Shown piece after piece: positions 1 through 11,913 of a stretch of 64,000 nucleotides of DNA. The DNA is taken from the NCBI GenBank assembly GCA_030062745.1, contig CP099845.1, forward strand, positions 20,730,556 to 20,794,555, given 5' to 3'. The stretch is from Capitulum mitella. Its lineage: Eukaryota; Arthropoda; Thecostraca; Pollicipedomorpha; Pollicipedidae. The notes under the pieces were generated by a model. The model did no database searches. It saw nothing but the letters and a program-made list of their open reading frames with translations, and had not been told where the DNA came from. Positions within the stretch are counted from its first letter, which is position 1, and the number at the start of each line of letters is the position of its first letter. Both the position numbers and the translations under genes were made by a program.

Positions 1-425
1 ATCTCGTGACTCCGTCCCGCAGCATGTCCGCGACGTGGACGGACCTAACTAGAACAGAACACGCCCAGCCGCCAGACGACCCGCTGCGCCCCGGCCAGCG
101 CGCCTCCGCCCGCGGCCGGTGACGGGGTGGATTCCGCCGCGTTGACTTGCATCTCTCGGTCGACACCCGCGCGGCCGGCCGGCCGGCCATTAGCGTTGGC
201 ATGTGGGCCACGTCCGGCGGCTCGGACGGCGGCCGGACGGCCCTTCATCAGCCGGCGCGCCGCGAGTGGCAGACGGACGGACAAACGGCGGCCGGTCCGA
301 CAGCGGCCGCCGTAATTGCAGGTGGCCGACTGCCGGCCGCGCCGCCGCTGACGGCCGCCGGCCTGACGGTCTGACGGACGGCCGCGGCACGCGCAGCGCG
401 CAGAGGCACGGCAAGCGGATCAACA
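1..425. other. CpG-rich island, no gene
   Basis: Very dense in GGCCGGCC and CGGCCGCC words. Overlapping ORFs exist in five or six frames at once, as expected from GC content alone. A promoter or first exon of a gene to the left cannot be excluded. Confidence 0.6.
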
Positions 426-579
426 GACACTACTTTTGTACTTCGTTGTGGTCGGGCCGGCCGGTTAATTTGATGCTTTTCGCGCATTGAAGTAAGACTT
501 AACTTGCCTTCGTTTTTATTTATAACTTTACGAGATGTCTCTAAATAAACGTATTTCCCAGACGGTGTAACTTAATTTT

Positions 580-690
580 ATGTTGTGACTACACTAATCA
601 AACGATTACACAATAATTGCGACTACATAAATTAAATTACTACGAAAATTAAATTGACTAATTAAAACTGTTGCGACTACACAACAGTTT
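580..690. repeat. TTGYGACTACA triplet and 9-bp-arm hairpin
   Basis: Three copies of TTG(T/C)GACTACA near 582, 615 and 670. The last lies in the loop of a perfect hairpin aaactgttg / caacagttt (665-690). The surroundings, 426-1,000, are AT-rich with no gene seen. Confidence 0.7.
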
Positions 691-1004
691 CATTGTGACT
701 TAAATTTATGTCATGCATGAAAAATTGCAGCCTTATGAACATTATCATGATGACCCGGGGTGATGCCATGGGTACCATAAATTGATCTCCCATAGCTTTA
801 TAACACATGCTGCACGCTCTCGCCCATCTCGCACGACCATTCTACCGATAAAGAGAAAGAAAATTCGAAACAAATCAGATCGCAAGACATCATCGTCTTT
901 TGCACGTCATGCATACGTACATACATGTGCGTCAACATCATATTGACACTGTTTAGAAAACCTCAACAAATCATTTTAGCGAAATATACATGACTGATGT
1001 CCCG

Positions 1005-1175
1005 AGTGCAGGGGCACGGGATCTCTTCCACGGCTGGGGGCGGGGAGGGGCAAAAAAGTGTTTTGGGTCAATTCTTTCCAATACCCATAGCCGGTGGTTA
1101 AATTTTAAAAGGTCGGGGGCCGCGGCCCCTTTGCCCCCCCCCCCCTTCCCAACTTTACGCGCCCCTGACTGAGTG
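1005..1175 (+). repeat. Dispersed repeat copy with poly(C)
   Basis: Shares GGGAGGGG..., attctttccaat and a ccatag tail with 35,085-35,225, then carries a C homopolymer at 1,134-1,145. Looks like a diverged member of a multicopy family. Confidence 0.5.
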
Positions 1176-2280
1176 ATTCTGAAAATTTGACAACACAGCG
1201 CTGTTTGGTCACAGAGTTATGGGGCAGAGAAAAGTGGGGGCATCTGATCGGAAGTATTGCTCCAGGAATACTTTCTAGGCAACAGGCCCCTACGGGCAAA
1301 GACACGGGGATTCAAACGCCCAAAAAATAAAAATAAAGGGCTGGGTTATTTTCGGACGACTATTTCACAGTACGTGGTTTAGCGGATGCGGTCTCATTGG
1401 GCTGCGAAAAGCGTTATGGTCGGGCCGGCCCCACGTGTTTTTCTTGTTCTTCTTGAAGTGCGACTGAACCTACAGCCTCCCTTGTATCAACTAACTATCA
1501 ATGTGAATTGCATTACAAAAACAGGACACCAGGCTGTCCTGTCGCGACAGCCTGACAGGAACACCGACCGACCACCTCGCCTAGGGGTGGCCTGTTAATA
1601 CACGTGAATGCTAGGATGTGCTGTGCGCGCTGTGAAGCTCATAAAAACACTTGCTCGCAAAGAACGCGCTACATGATCTAAATATCTTTTTGTGTTCATA
1701 AAGAGGCGTGTTTCGTATTTTTTATAGTTTGCAGACGGGGTTACAGCTGCTAAAATGGCTCAGATCGTGGGAATTCCTTTAGAATAGTGCTGCGATCGTG
1801 GACGTTTTTGTTGTTGAAGAAGTGATGATTTCAAAGAACAGTTGTTTGGTTGAGAAATGTTCAATATCTCATAAGCACTTGTCTCACGGAGACACCATAC
1901 AAAACTGCTAGTAAACTACGATAGGTTTAGGTAGACTGCTTAGAGCGTTAAATACCAATGTCGGTCATTGCGATTGCACTGCATTTCGAAGTGATGTCCA
2001 AGGAAATTTTTGTCTCTTTTCATTGGGGGTCAGAGTATAGTCCATGCTACATCTGTTAAATGTCGAAAATAGATTTTGTTAAGACAAGCTTCAAGCGCAA
2101 AGGTTGTTCATTGTGTTCTATGGAGATTCAATACTCCTGAAACATAATGAAGCCAAAATCTGGGAATGCAGTTCGATAAAAATGCAGTATCAAGTTAGAA
2201 TCAATAGCAGTAAACCATTCCAACTTTCCTGCTATCGATGTTTGACTTTTGACAGTAGACTATCCCACCACCGCTTTTTT
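1176..2280. other. Gene-free AT-rich sequence
   Basis: No ORF, repeat or RNA feature stands out. Confidence 0.5.
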
Positions 2281-2830
2281 CATCCGCAAAAGCCGGAAGA
2301 CCGGCCGAAGTGGTTCGTTATTCGGCGCAGCTGGAGCCGCGTTTTGACGGTCCGGTCATTGTCGGCCGATACTGCGCCCGCGGCGGCATTCTGCGCCCTC
2401 AGCGGCCAGCTGGCGGCCCGCTGGTCACCGTAAAATTTACCGCCGGGCATTATCGGACTCCCGGGGGCATCACATACAGTACTCCCGGCCCGATAAGGAG
2501 CCGAGGCGAGGCCGGCGCCGCGCGGTCCGTCTTTGAGCCGGCGACTGTGGCCTTCCCCGAGCTGCTGTTAAAACACGCCCAGGCGTGGCACGGAGTAGAG
2601 CGGAGGCGAGTGAAGGCGTGCGGCGCGGTTTTGCCCGGTTTGCGATCTCGTCGCCACGCACAGCGAACTGTGCTGGGCGAATTGTTCGTCGAGCTGTGAG
2701 GACGGTAATGAGGAGGGCGCGGGGGCTGGCGGGGGTGTACCGCCCGGCTCGTGCCAGCAGCAGCTGAGGCGGAAGGAGAGCGCTCTGCGGTCTTTCCCGC
2801 GGCGGCCCGTCGCCCTGGCGTGAGGGAAAA
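2281..2830. other. CpG-rich island, no gene
   Basis: GC-rich with long ORFs on both strands (up to 220 codons on the minus strand). Their sequences are Arg/Ala/Pro-rich and unlike any family. Confidence 0.55.
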
Positions 2831-3741
2831 TCACCGAAGAGAGGGGGGGAAGTCGGTGTCTTGAGTGAAAACAGTATCTGGAAAGGAAATGCCAATAAGT
2901 AAACAATGTGCGAGCAACTGACAGACCTGTGCGCCAAGCAAGTTTCTGAATTAATGGGAAGGCATTCAGAGTCATTATATTTCGCTACGTTTTGTTTCTG
3001 TGTCGGCAGCGTTAAGGTGTAAAACGTTTTGCATGTGTGTAAATCACTATAGGGCAAGTGTTGGCGATGGCGCCTCAACGCAGGGTATGGCCCTACCAAC
3101 AACAAAAATTTTTGGCGTACTCGCAATGGCATTAATGTTCAAATTTAAGCAGATATCAGTGTGTATTAACGCAAGCGGTAAACTTCTGCAATTGAGGAGA
3201 ACAAGAGTGTCAATTAAATCAAGAGAAATATGTTTATTTAAAGTTCAAGTTAGAATAACATTTCAGTAACCCGGACGAATTATTTCTAGACCTACCAACT
3301 GAGTTTTTGCCCTTACACCTACGATTTTTCCGTATCTCGTTTATCAGTACACTTAATGTTCTTCACGTTCATCGACTAACATAACCTTTGATAAAATGGA
3401 AAAGCTTGCCTTGGCTGAGCATTGCGGTAAATATATGGAAATGACTAGCATCATATCCTTCGTCAGCTTACACAAAAAAATATCAAGATTGGCCGGTGCA
3501 TGTGAAGCGATAAAAAATGTGTTTTAACCTGGCCCGTGCTGCTATGGCAATCAATCGAAAAGGCTGCATGGGCTCTTATTCTGCTGCACTGCGGTGGTGA
3601 ACCGCTGCGTCTTGACAACGTACATCCGACAGAATCATCGAACCAAACCAAGCGCAAATGATGACAGCTGTGTAATACGGATACACAGAACGTCGTTATA
3701 GCTTGCCAAAACTCATATATGTACATATGTAGGTATATATA
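2831..3741. other. Gene-free sequence
   Basis: Mixed composition; nothing recognisable before the palindromic element. Confidence 0.5.
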
Positions 3742-3764
3742 TTCACTTAAATGTTCCACTAATA

Positions 3765-3806
<42 letters not shown>

Positions 3807-3965
3807 TATTAGTACTTGGAAATCAAAATGGAAAAAGGTATATATCGGACTCTCCGGCAGTAAAGTCCAGGCGAGCCATTTCCGCTGTCATTCGGGTCCG
3901 CGAGACTGGCTGCTCTTGAAAATCCCGCACATTTAATACTTATATATATATATATACCTACGTGT

Positions 3966-4001
<36 letters not shown>

Positions 4002-4035
4002 ATACACGTAAGTATTAGAGGAACATTTAAGTGAA
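3742..4035. mobile_element. MITE-like nested palindrome with TA tracts
   Basis: 27-bp terminal inverted repeats (3,742-3,768 and 4,009-4,035) match with one mismatch (ttcacttaaatgttcc... / ...ggaacatttaagtgaa). Inside are two further hairpins, each ctaatactta-(TA)n-taagtattag (3,759-3,812 and 3,934-4,018), flanking a 118-bp segment that recurs at 4,450-4,567. No target-site duplication is visible. Confidence 0.75.
3818..3935 (+). repeat. Dispersed repeat, copy A (inside palindrome)
   Basis: 118 bp, about 92% identical to 4,450-4,567, including ggcgagccatttccgctgtc and tgctcttgaaaatcccg. Confidence 0.93.
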
Positions 4036-4449
4036 AGCATTTCACATAAATTTCCTGGCATTGTCATATGTGGAATTAAGGACGCATCTAGTCTGTAGGC
4101 AAGACAAATACATCAGCCTGGAAATAACAACTCATAGCAGCGGCTAGATGGGCAATTATGTTATCAGCAAAATGCACCATTTCTTATTGTATATATAACC
4201 GGCTCAGCACCATGCATGGCTGTTTATGATAATCCTGATATATAGGCTGTTGTCGTCAAGAAAGGCAGCAAACATCCATGCGACCCCTACAAATGATACA
4301 GGAAATTGCGACTGACTTACTGCAGATGTTGTTGTCGGTTTAAAGAGAACCCTACATTTTCCATTCCAAGTTATTTTTCACTGGTGTTTGCTTGGAATCC
4401 CACGCAGATTGCTCCGAAACCTTACGATGCGGAGCCGCCGCGCTGCTTT

Positions 4450-4567
4450 GAAATCGAACTGGAAAAAGGTATATATCGGGCTCTTCCGGCAGTAAAGTCT
4501 GGGCGAGCCATTTCCGCTGTCATTCGGGTCCGCGAGACTGGCTGCTCTTGAAAATCCCGAACATTTA
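4450..4567 (+). repeat. Dispersed repeat, copy B
   Basis: Same 118-bp sequence as 3,818-3,935 without the surrounding TA hairpins. It is followed by agccacagcgccctccagcc, which looks like the continuation of the same repeat to about 4,740. Confidence 0.93.
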
Positions 4568-4740
4568 TCACGTAAAAGAGCCACAGCGCCCTCCAGCCAT
4601 GAACTGTGGACGACGTCGGAGGATATCGGCGTTCCTCCAGGTGAAGCGGTTTCCGCGAGTTCTTCCTCCACGAGTGGCGGGGGAATCATGTTGTCAGCCT
4701 GCATTGTCTCACCGCGGGACATCAGATGACACTCCGACAA

Positions 4741-5609
4741 AGTTTCCTGTTTGCTGCGGAAATTGGTCTGCTCTCAAGTGTCGCCAGCCATGCAAATCGC
4801 AAGAGTCTCCCGTCTTATCTCAGAGACCAGGAGTGTCATCAAGCCATACGGCAAGTGGGTACGAATTTGCAATGCCCATTGCCCGTGCCCTTCACAATAG
4901 TTCAGCTGCAAGCCAATGCTGGTGGAATGAAAGTGGCTTTGGGGTTCCCGTATTGTTCATTTCCATAGATAGCCACGCCATGCCATTAAATTCCAAATAT
5001 CTGGGGAACGTGCCTCCCAGTCCAATATGGTGATGCCTCAGCCTTCTACCTCGCCAATGCTGCATTGCACTCTGGCTTTAGTTACACTTTACTTTCCAGG
5101 AAAACAGAAAGTGCTCGCACAGATGCAAGCAGATTTTACAATGTTTCTGATTGCACGACGAATCAGATCCATTCAAGGATTTTTGTTCATAAATTTGTGC
5201 TATTGCAGTCGCATAACCACACTTAGCCTAGTAATATCTATACTGATTACAACACATAAAGTATATCATTTGCGAGTTCGTCAGTGTAATGTGACACGCA
5301 GCTAATGAAGCTAAATAATGTTGTTACCTTGAAAGTAAGATGTAAGAAGTAAGGCAGTTGAGAATGTTTTCACATATGAATAGTTTCATACGGCATTCTC
5401 TTAAGCAGCTGTTGACCCTTTGTTCTACGGACCTAAATGGATTATATGTGTTTGCCACGTCACAGAACTGCATGACTAAACGTGGCTTTCGCAGAAAACC
5501 CCGCCTCAAACCTTTACAGGAGCGTGCAGGCTGCAGGCCACTGGTTGTTAAGAGAAGGGCCGTATTGCTGTACGTCAGTGGATAACGTCAGAAAATAGTT
5601 TTTATTTCA

Positions 5610-5644
<35 letters not shown>

Positions 5645-6569
5645 GCACGTAGATATACGAATATACATAGCACTGAGATATATTATGCGAAATGTAATAT
5701 AACATATGTAATATAGTACAATATCGTAGATCATTATTTCGAAAAAAATCGTTTCCGATGTTTCTATGTCTTTCTTACAAACATGAGTGTTGAAAACATT
5801 GTAACAACATTTCCAGATTAGTCGAGCCGAAATATGTGCAATGACAAGCTGACCAATGTGAAACCTTCCCTTTGTAATTGACATGAGCGCCAAAACAACG
5901 AAGCGTGCAGAGACATATCTTTAAGTTTGTCTGTGTATATACGCGTAACCGTGCATAAAACCGCTTTATAAAATAATTCAGTTTGACTTGTGTTAAACTA
6001 AGCGTTCATCAATGCATGGGTTGTGGCTGGTCTCCAGAATTCATCAAAATGTCGCCCACAGAGTTCATAAGCCAGCTGACATGCGATGCCACTGCAAGCG
6101 AAATGCCGACTTCAGTTGGACATTGGAGCCGTCGAACAAATGAAATTGAATAGAGAATGGAAGCCAGGGATCGTGCACCGTTCCAGCTACGTATGTGCGG
6201 TGGTTGAGATAAATGATCTGGACAGCCAGAAAGTGGTATGAAGTTTCCTCAATCACAAGAAAAGTTTGCAGATCCATATTGTCAAAAAATGTTTCCCCTA
6301 CATTTTTCACTGGAGCATAACCTCCGGTTCGATTACTTAACACCTTGTAACTGGTGTTTTTTCTTATGGTGTTTTATGCTATTGCTTGAAGTTTGCTATT
6401 TCCTCATTTTTGTTCGTTATGCCAGTTTTTCACGTACTCATTTCCATGTTTGTTATATTCTCACGGCCACCTTCCAGTAACAGGCCATGTGCAAGCTCCA
6501 TCTCCAGTACAAGGGGTGCCACTCGTACCACACAGCAGAGACATCACCGCATCCCGCAATGGAAACCCA
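4741..6569. other. Gene-free AT-rich sequence
   Basis: Apart from the TA microsatellite at 5,611 nothing recognisable is seen. Confidence 0.45.
5611..5642. repeat. (TA)n microsatellite
   Basis: About 15 TA units in otherwise AT-rich, gene-free sequence. Confidence 0.95.
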
Positions 6570-6930
6570 GAATCCCGTCGCCCCTCCCCTCTCCCGGCGC
6601 GTCGGCGGCCGGCGACACGCCTGGAAACGCCGCGGGCGCCGCCCGGCGTCGTTCCCAGAAGCGACAGGCTGAACCGCCGGCGCCTTGCCGCCGACAATTT
6701 GTCGGCTCCGAGGCGCCGCGCCGGCTGGACCGGCGCGGCCGACGCCGGCCGTCGGCGGCGGCGATGAAAGGTTCCGGTCGCGGTTAGACGCGCGCGCTAA
6801 TGAGCGGCCGCGCCGGAAGTGGCTGCAGCTGGCGGCGCCGCCGCGTGGAGCTGGCCGGAACCGGCGGCGTGTGCCTGGCGACGCTGTGCTCGGTCGTTTG
6901 AACTCGTTGGAAGGCTGGGAGCGACAAGCG
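6570..6930. other. CpG-rich island, no gene
   Basis: CGGCGGC/GCCGGC-dense. Six-frame ORFs are compositional. Confidence 0.55.
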
Positions 6931-7863
6931 ACGGCGCGGTCGCAGGCGGTGGGAGATGTTTGCGAAACTAGCAATATGGAGAAAGCATGCCTTTCCAAGG
7001 GACGAGAAGAACTATGAGTGTTTTCTGGTCCCGGAGTATACAAAAAACGCCAGAGCAGAACAGAAAAGAGCTAAGGATACTAGCGGTCATGTGTTAAATA
7101 CCCATAAGCATCCTGGCCGTATCACATTTAGTCCAAAATCGTTTTTGTAGAATACTTCATTCCACGGAACTCGTGTACGGTGCTTCATGACCAGGAGATT
7201 CCAAAACCCCAGGACTGTTTCTTTATTCAGTCTCGTCGTGTTTTGAAAATGTATAAAGACCTCGGTCCCTGGTAAAAGAAACAGCAGAAGACCCTCAATG
7301 AGATTCGAAAATGGCCGTATACACATATATACATATAAATATATGCATATACATCATACATCCTAAGATTTTGCAATCATTTCCAACACAAGCAATTTAC
7401 AACACCAAAATCGTTGGTTCTTCACGTTTAGCCAGTCCCGCCCACCAAAGCGGCATTAAATCCCCGTGGTGCGTCGTTAATTTCCGCTTCTGAACCGGCG
7501 CCACTCGGCGGTGCGTAAGCTCTCCCGGGGCAACCGCAGCGTGCCGGACTCGCCGCCACAGGGAGGGTATGGGGACGCAGGTGAGGCACGGCTGAGCAGG
7601 TGTGTCACGGCCGACAGACCATCGCCTGGACGAGCCGGCCGGTCCCGGCGGCCCGGAGCGCACTTTAATTCGGTCGGACGCGCTCGCGGTGCGGTCTGCC
7701 TCTGCTGCTTCTCATGATGTCCGCCAGAATTGCCTCGGCCGCAGGACGCCGGGTCGTGCGCGGTTTTCGATCCTCTGGAGGACGGTCGAAGAACATTTGT
7801 CGTGGTTAAAATCGTTGAAAGTGTTTAAGGGGCTTTCCGCATTTCAAATGCGATCTTTGTTCT
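6931..7863. other. Gene-free sequence with CpG-rich patch at 7,480-7,770
   Basis: GC-rich centre, AT-rich flanks. No supported gene. Confidence 0.5.
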
Positions 7864-7946
7864 GTTTTAATAAATATAATAAAATAAACACATTTTAATA
7901 AATAAATAAAATAAACACAAATAGATTATTTGTGTTCATTTTATTT
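7864..7946. repeat. AATAAA duplication and AT-rich hairpin
   Basis: Two copies of a roughly 28-bp ttttaataaat..aaaataaacaca unit (7,865-7,921). The second copy forms an 18-bp stem (17 of 18 pairs) with 7,929-7,946 around a 7-nt loop. Confidence 0.8.
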
Positions 7947-8149
7947 GCGATATATTTCGCTATATCTTGGTTTCTTTGTACACAGCTGTAACACATTCAA
8001 TCTATGGACTTCGGACAGCACCGCTAGGATTCGTGTTTGTGATCGTTTAATTATATGGGTGTCGATTTGTATTCTTCTGAGAGGGTCCTGGCCCCCCAAT
8101 ATTGATTTGCTCCCCGTCCCCATGTTGGTTTGGGTCTCCCAATATAGAC

Positions 8150-8182
<33 letters not shown>

Positions 8183-11100
8183 GGGGGATCAATGCAAACT
8201 TTTGTTTGATAAATAGTAGCAAAAAAGTTGTAAATTGCTGTTAGTCAAAATAAAGTGGGCTAAATCCGTTGAGAAACCCACATTTGGGGGAGGTTAAGTT
8301 GTCGGACCCTCGGCTCGGCCCCCTCCATCATTTACAGAAATCGCCACCCCTGTTTTGTTACGTGCGTGAAGCGCTATCATTGTTAGAGATGTGGAATGAA
8401 TTTAACTCGTTGCAGGAGTTCCTAAACGTCATCAAAGTTAGCGAAGTACTTAGTGAAGATGTGGGACGTCATCAGCGAAGTTCCGGAGTCTATCCAGTTC
8501 TGATTGGAATGTCATTTCTCGTGATCTATTGCCGCCCGGATAAGTTGAGACACTGATCTAACCCTTGAGAGTTTAATTTATTTCGTCGCGTGCTTTGACA
8601 TACGCTGCTCTTGGTAAATCACGAACTAGACCTTCAAGACAGTGCTGTGGAAAACGACAAAAATGTGCGAAACGGACGTAATAGTTTTATCCAGTGGGTA
8701 GTCGAGAACGTTTGTTACTCCCTCCACCCCCATGTTAAGTTCTGCCGTTCAACTACATGTGTAATGCTGCAAACTTGAATAACAAAATGTGGTAACAGAT
8801 CAGGCCACAGGTTATCTCGTTGCGATCACAGGCCAGATCATTACGTCACCACAGAGACATCTTGACATCAAAGACATCTTGAATAAAGATGTCTTTAGGC
8901 ATGGTCTCCTTCTTCGTCACTATCACTCTCCCTAGACAATGTCTGGAAGAAATTCATCTTGGATGCCACCAATGATATACATGAGGAGGTCGTAATACAC
9001 CAAATACAAGCGACGCTTTGAAGGCAAAACGTCGTTCTCCAAAATCGTTAAAAAGCAACGCCTGTTTCTGTTCTGCTGTAGTTAATCCAGTTCGGATCCT
9101 TTGCAACAACACGAGAAACAAAATTTCAAACCACCTGGCATTGTAAGAACATGAAGCCAGCATTGCATGACACGCTTGAATGAAAAACGAAAACAAAAAA
9201 GCCCCGATCACCTGGAATCCCGTGAAATTTCCCGCGCGATCTTCTGCTCGACCATCTCCACCCCATTTCCGCGACGGTCCACCAGCGTAAACAGATCTGG
9301 CATTAATCACAGCGATCCGAGGCCGGGTTATCCTCCGGGGTCGGGTCGGCCGCGGCCGGACCGCGGCTGGTTAGACGCCGGCAGATCGATCTCCGGGCAG
9401 CTGTCTTTGTGTTTGAGGACCGCTGAGGCCTGATGTTTGAGTGCCGCCGAGCGCTGATGCGGAGCGTCGGCACACGAAGGGGCGGTTCATCGTCTCGCGG
9501 TATTGAGCTGCCTGCGGCCGACGGAAGTTTTGAAGAGATGTGAAAACACGAGGTAATATCGCAGGAATCGATATCATCCCGTCCTACGCCGGTTCGCAGC
9601 GAAACACTTCGTGAGAGGAGAAATGTGCACCATCCACATTTTATTAAAAAGACTTGGTGTGGTGCGACAGACATCGCATTACGCACATAGCACGAAAAGG
9701 CCTCAAGTTATTCAAATCGTACACTGTTCACGCGCTCTCTACTGCCCAATTTAAAACTAAACCATCCGACGTCAAACTTAATGTTCTGACACTCGCCGAA
9801 TCCCCACTAATTGCCGCCTCCCGCGGGCGTCCAGATCTTGGCGCCGGTCCGCTGTCCGAGAGCCTCCCACACGCCCGAGAATCCGAACATTTTTCAATTT
9901 TCCGGGTACTCGCGCGTCGTTAAATCCGCCGCTCGTGCGCTCGTCATTGATCGTTATTATTTCTGCCGCCGCGCAGACGCGGGTTACTGAGCGCCGGACA
10001 CCAGGTGGCTGACGGCCGCGGCCTGTGCCCGGTGTTGCTGGCAAGACACACCGTGGTATGGTCAGTGTCGTTCTCCGCCAAGGTTTATGATATTGGGTGG
10101 AAGTGTTCTGCGGCTGTATTTTCGGTGTAAACGATGCAGTTCCGGGCGTCGACGCGTCGTTTTGGCTGTTCCTGTTTTGTAGCCGTTACGGCGCACCGCA
10201 AACGTACTGTGCTAACAAAATGCATAGAGACATTCAAGCATTCTCATGACCTTAATTTCATTACAACAAAGTAGTTGGTTATCGACAAAAAAACTTACCG
10301 ACTACATGATATCAGTCTGCTGTCACCTGCGCTGGAGCTTTCAAATCATAGAGGAGTTTCGTCGGTTCTTAAAGAACCTACACTATTCTGTTTCTAAAAA
10401 TCAGTTATACCTTTTCATTGCCTTTCATAGACAGATAAAACTGCAATCGTCCGTTTCATTTGGCATGACTTAGTGTTACTAGTGGAATAGTCATTGCATT
10501 CCTTAACCTAAAGTTGTCTGAAGTGTGTCTTCGCTATGTACGGTAACATTGCTAACAAACTACGTGTATATTTCAAATTCCGCTCATTCCAAAGCTTGCT
10601 TTAGAGCAATTTCAGTTCAGTAGTACGTTTTGGTGTCCTGAATGTTTCTGTCCCTCGTTGCAAATAGTATTTAATTTAGATTATTTGAATTAGAAAATCC
10701 GAATGACGGGCGAAACTATTTGATGTTGCAGGGTTTTGTTGCCGAGTTCCGACCAAGTACAGGTCATGAAAAGTGGTTTTGCGCCACGGTATTTAACTTT
10801 TATATCAGAAAGCCAGATTAATATGTACAACCACCCCCTTGCAGGAAAATGTACGGTTCTCATTTTATTTCATCTGCTTTAATTTCATTTCATGTTTTCG
10901 CTATTTCCGCCATCTTCGAAGCCATCAGATTGTTTTCATAAATCAGCGCTCTCCGCCGCCGCCGCTGCTTTCCAATCATGTGTGCATATGCATGCAATGC
11001 TAATGATATTTGTCACGTGCGCGGGCTTCCGATCTGCCGCCGGTAACCGCTCGCTGAAGCGTGAAATATTGCAGCGACAGCGCAATCACTTCTTATTAGC

Positions 11101-11514
11101 ATCCTCGGCCGGCCTGCTGATGAGCGGCGCGGCCCCGCTATTTGCCAATGTCGGAGCGATCAGAGCGGTCCATTTGTCGTCGGCCGGGGTGACCGAGTCT
11201 TCACCGACGCCCGCCGGCAGGTCGGCCGGTCGTCATGGGGCGCTTGTGCGCGTCCCGAGCACTGCGAAGGTCTGACGTGTGTTCAACGCGACGTCGTCCG
11301 TTGTGGAGCGAGCGTCTCGCGCCAGCCACGCTGTCTCTCTTGACAAACAGTCCGGCGAGAGTTGGCTTCGTGGCCCGCGGACGAGGGTAGTCGCGTGCTC
11401 GTGCAGTTGCGCCGGCACCAGCGCAGTGTTCAACATCACCAAATAATTCCACAATCTTCGTCATCGCTAATCCCCTCCAGCGAATGCCGATCTGGCTTTT
11501 AAAATGTGTGTGTA
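7947..11514. other. Gene-free sequence with CpG-rich islands at about 9,220-9,440, 9,795-10,060 and 11,000-11,440
   Basis: AT-rich background with three GC-rich islands containing GGCCGG words. ORFs there are short and overlap on both strands. Confidence 0.5.
8148..8178. repeat. (TA)n(TG)n microsatellite
   Basis: A run of TA units followed by tgtgtgtg. Confidence 0.95.
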
Positions 11515-11595
11515 GGGATCAGAGTCCGTGCAACAAGCACTGCTCACCGCTGCACTGCTGCGCTAAGCAGTGATTGTTGCATGGACTCTGATCCC
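11515..11595. repeat. 30-bp-arm hairpin
   Basis: Arms 11,515-11,544 and 11,566-11,595 pair at 28 of 30 positions around a 21-nt loop (gggatcagagtcc... / ...ggactctgatccc). Transcribed, it would fold into an 81-nt stem-loop. It could be a miniature inverted-repeat element or a small-RNA precursor. Confidence 0.93.
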
Positions 11596-11877
11596 AAAGC
11601 AACGTACCAAACCATTTCGACTAAATTCATTTTAAAAATCCAGGAAAACTTATGACCACCTTAAACGTTGATCCTGTGTCTTCCTAGGCGTGGAAGATCT
11701 AGGTGCTACCATAAAGTTTCAGCATAAATTTATAGCAAAGCACAGCGCTAAGAAAAGCATCGACACAAATTTACCGATAGCACGAGCCTCAAACGCCCAC
11801 CAACCGCTTTTTCTCAGCCGCATTCCTTTTTATATCGTTAACCCGCGCTAGAGGGAGTTAACCCGAGTTAGCCCGAG

Positions 11878-11913
11878 GAGTTAGAGGGGGCGGTTGACCG
11901 CCTCCTCTAACTC
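11878..11913. repeat. 17-bp-arm palindrome
   Basis: Arms gagttagagggggcggt and accgcctcctctaactc pair at 16 of 17 positions with a 2-nt loop. Flanking sequence from 11,835 to 11,950 repeats GAGTTA/GTTAACC words. A related palindrome in reverse orientation is at 13,034-13,053. Confidence 0.92.

Noticed and set aside
4548..5033. 161-codon ORF
   Set aside because: Starts inside the 118-bp dispersed repeat and resembles no protein.
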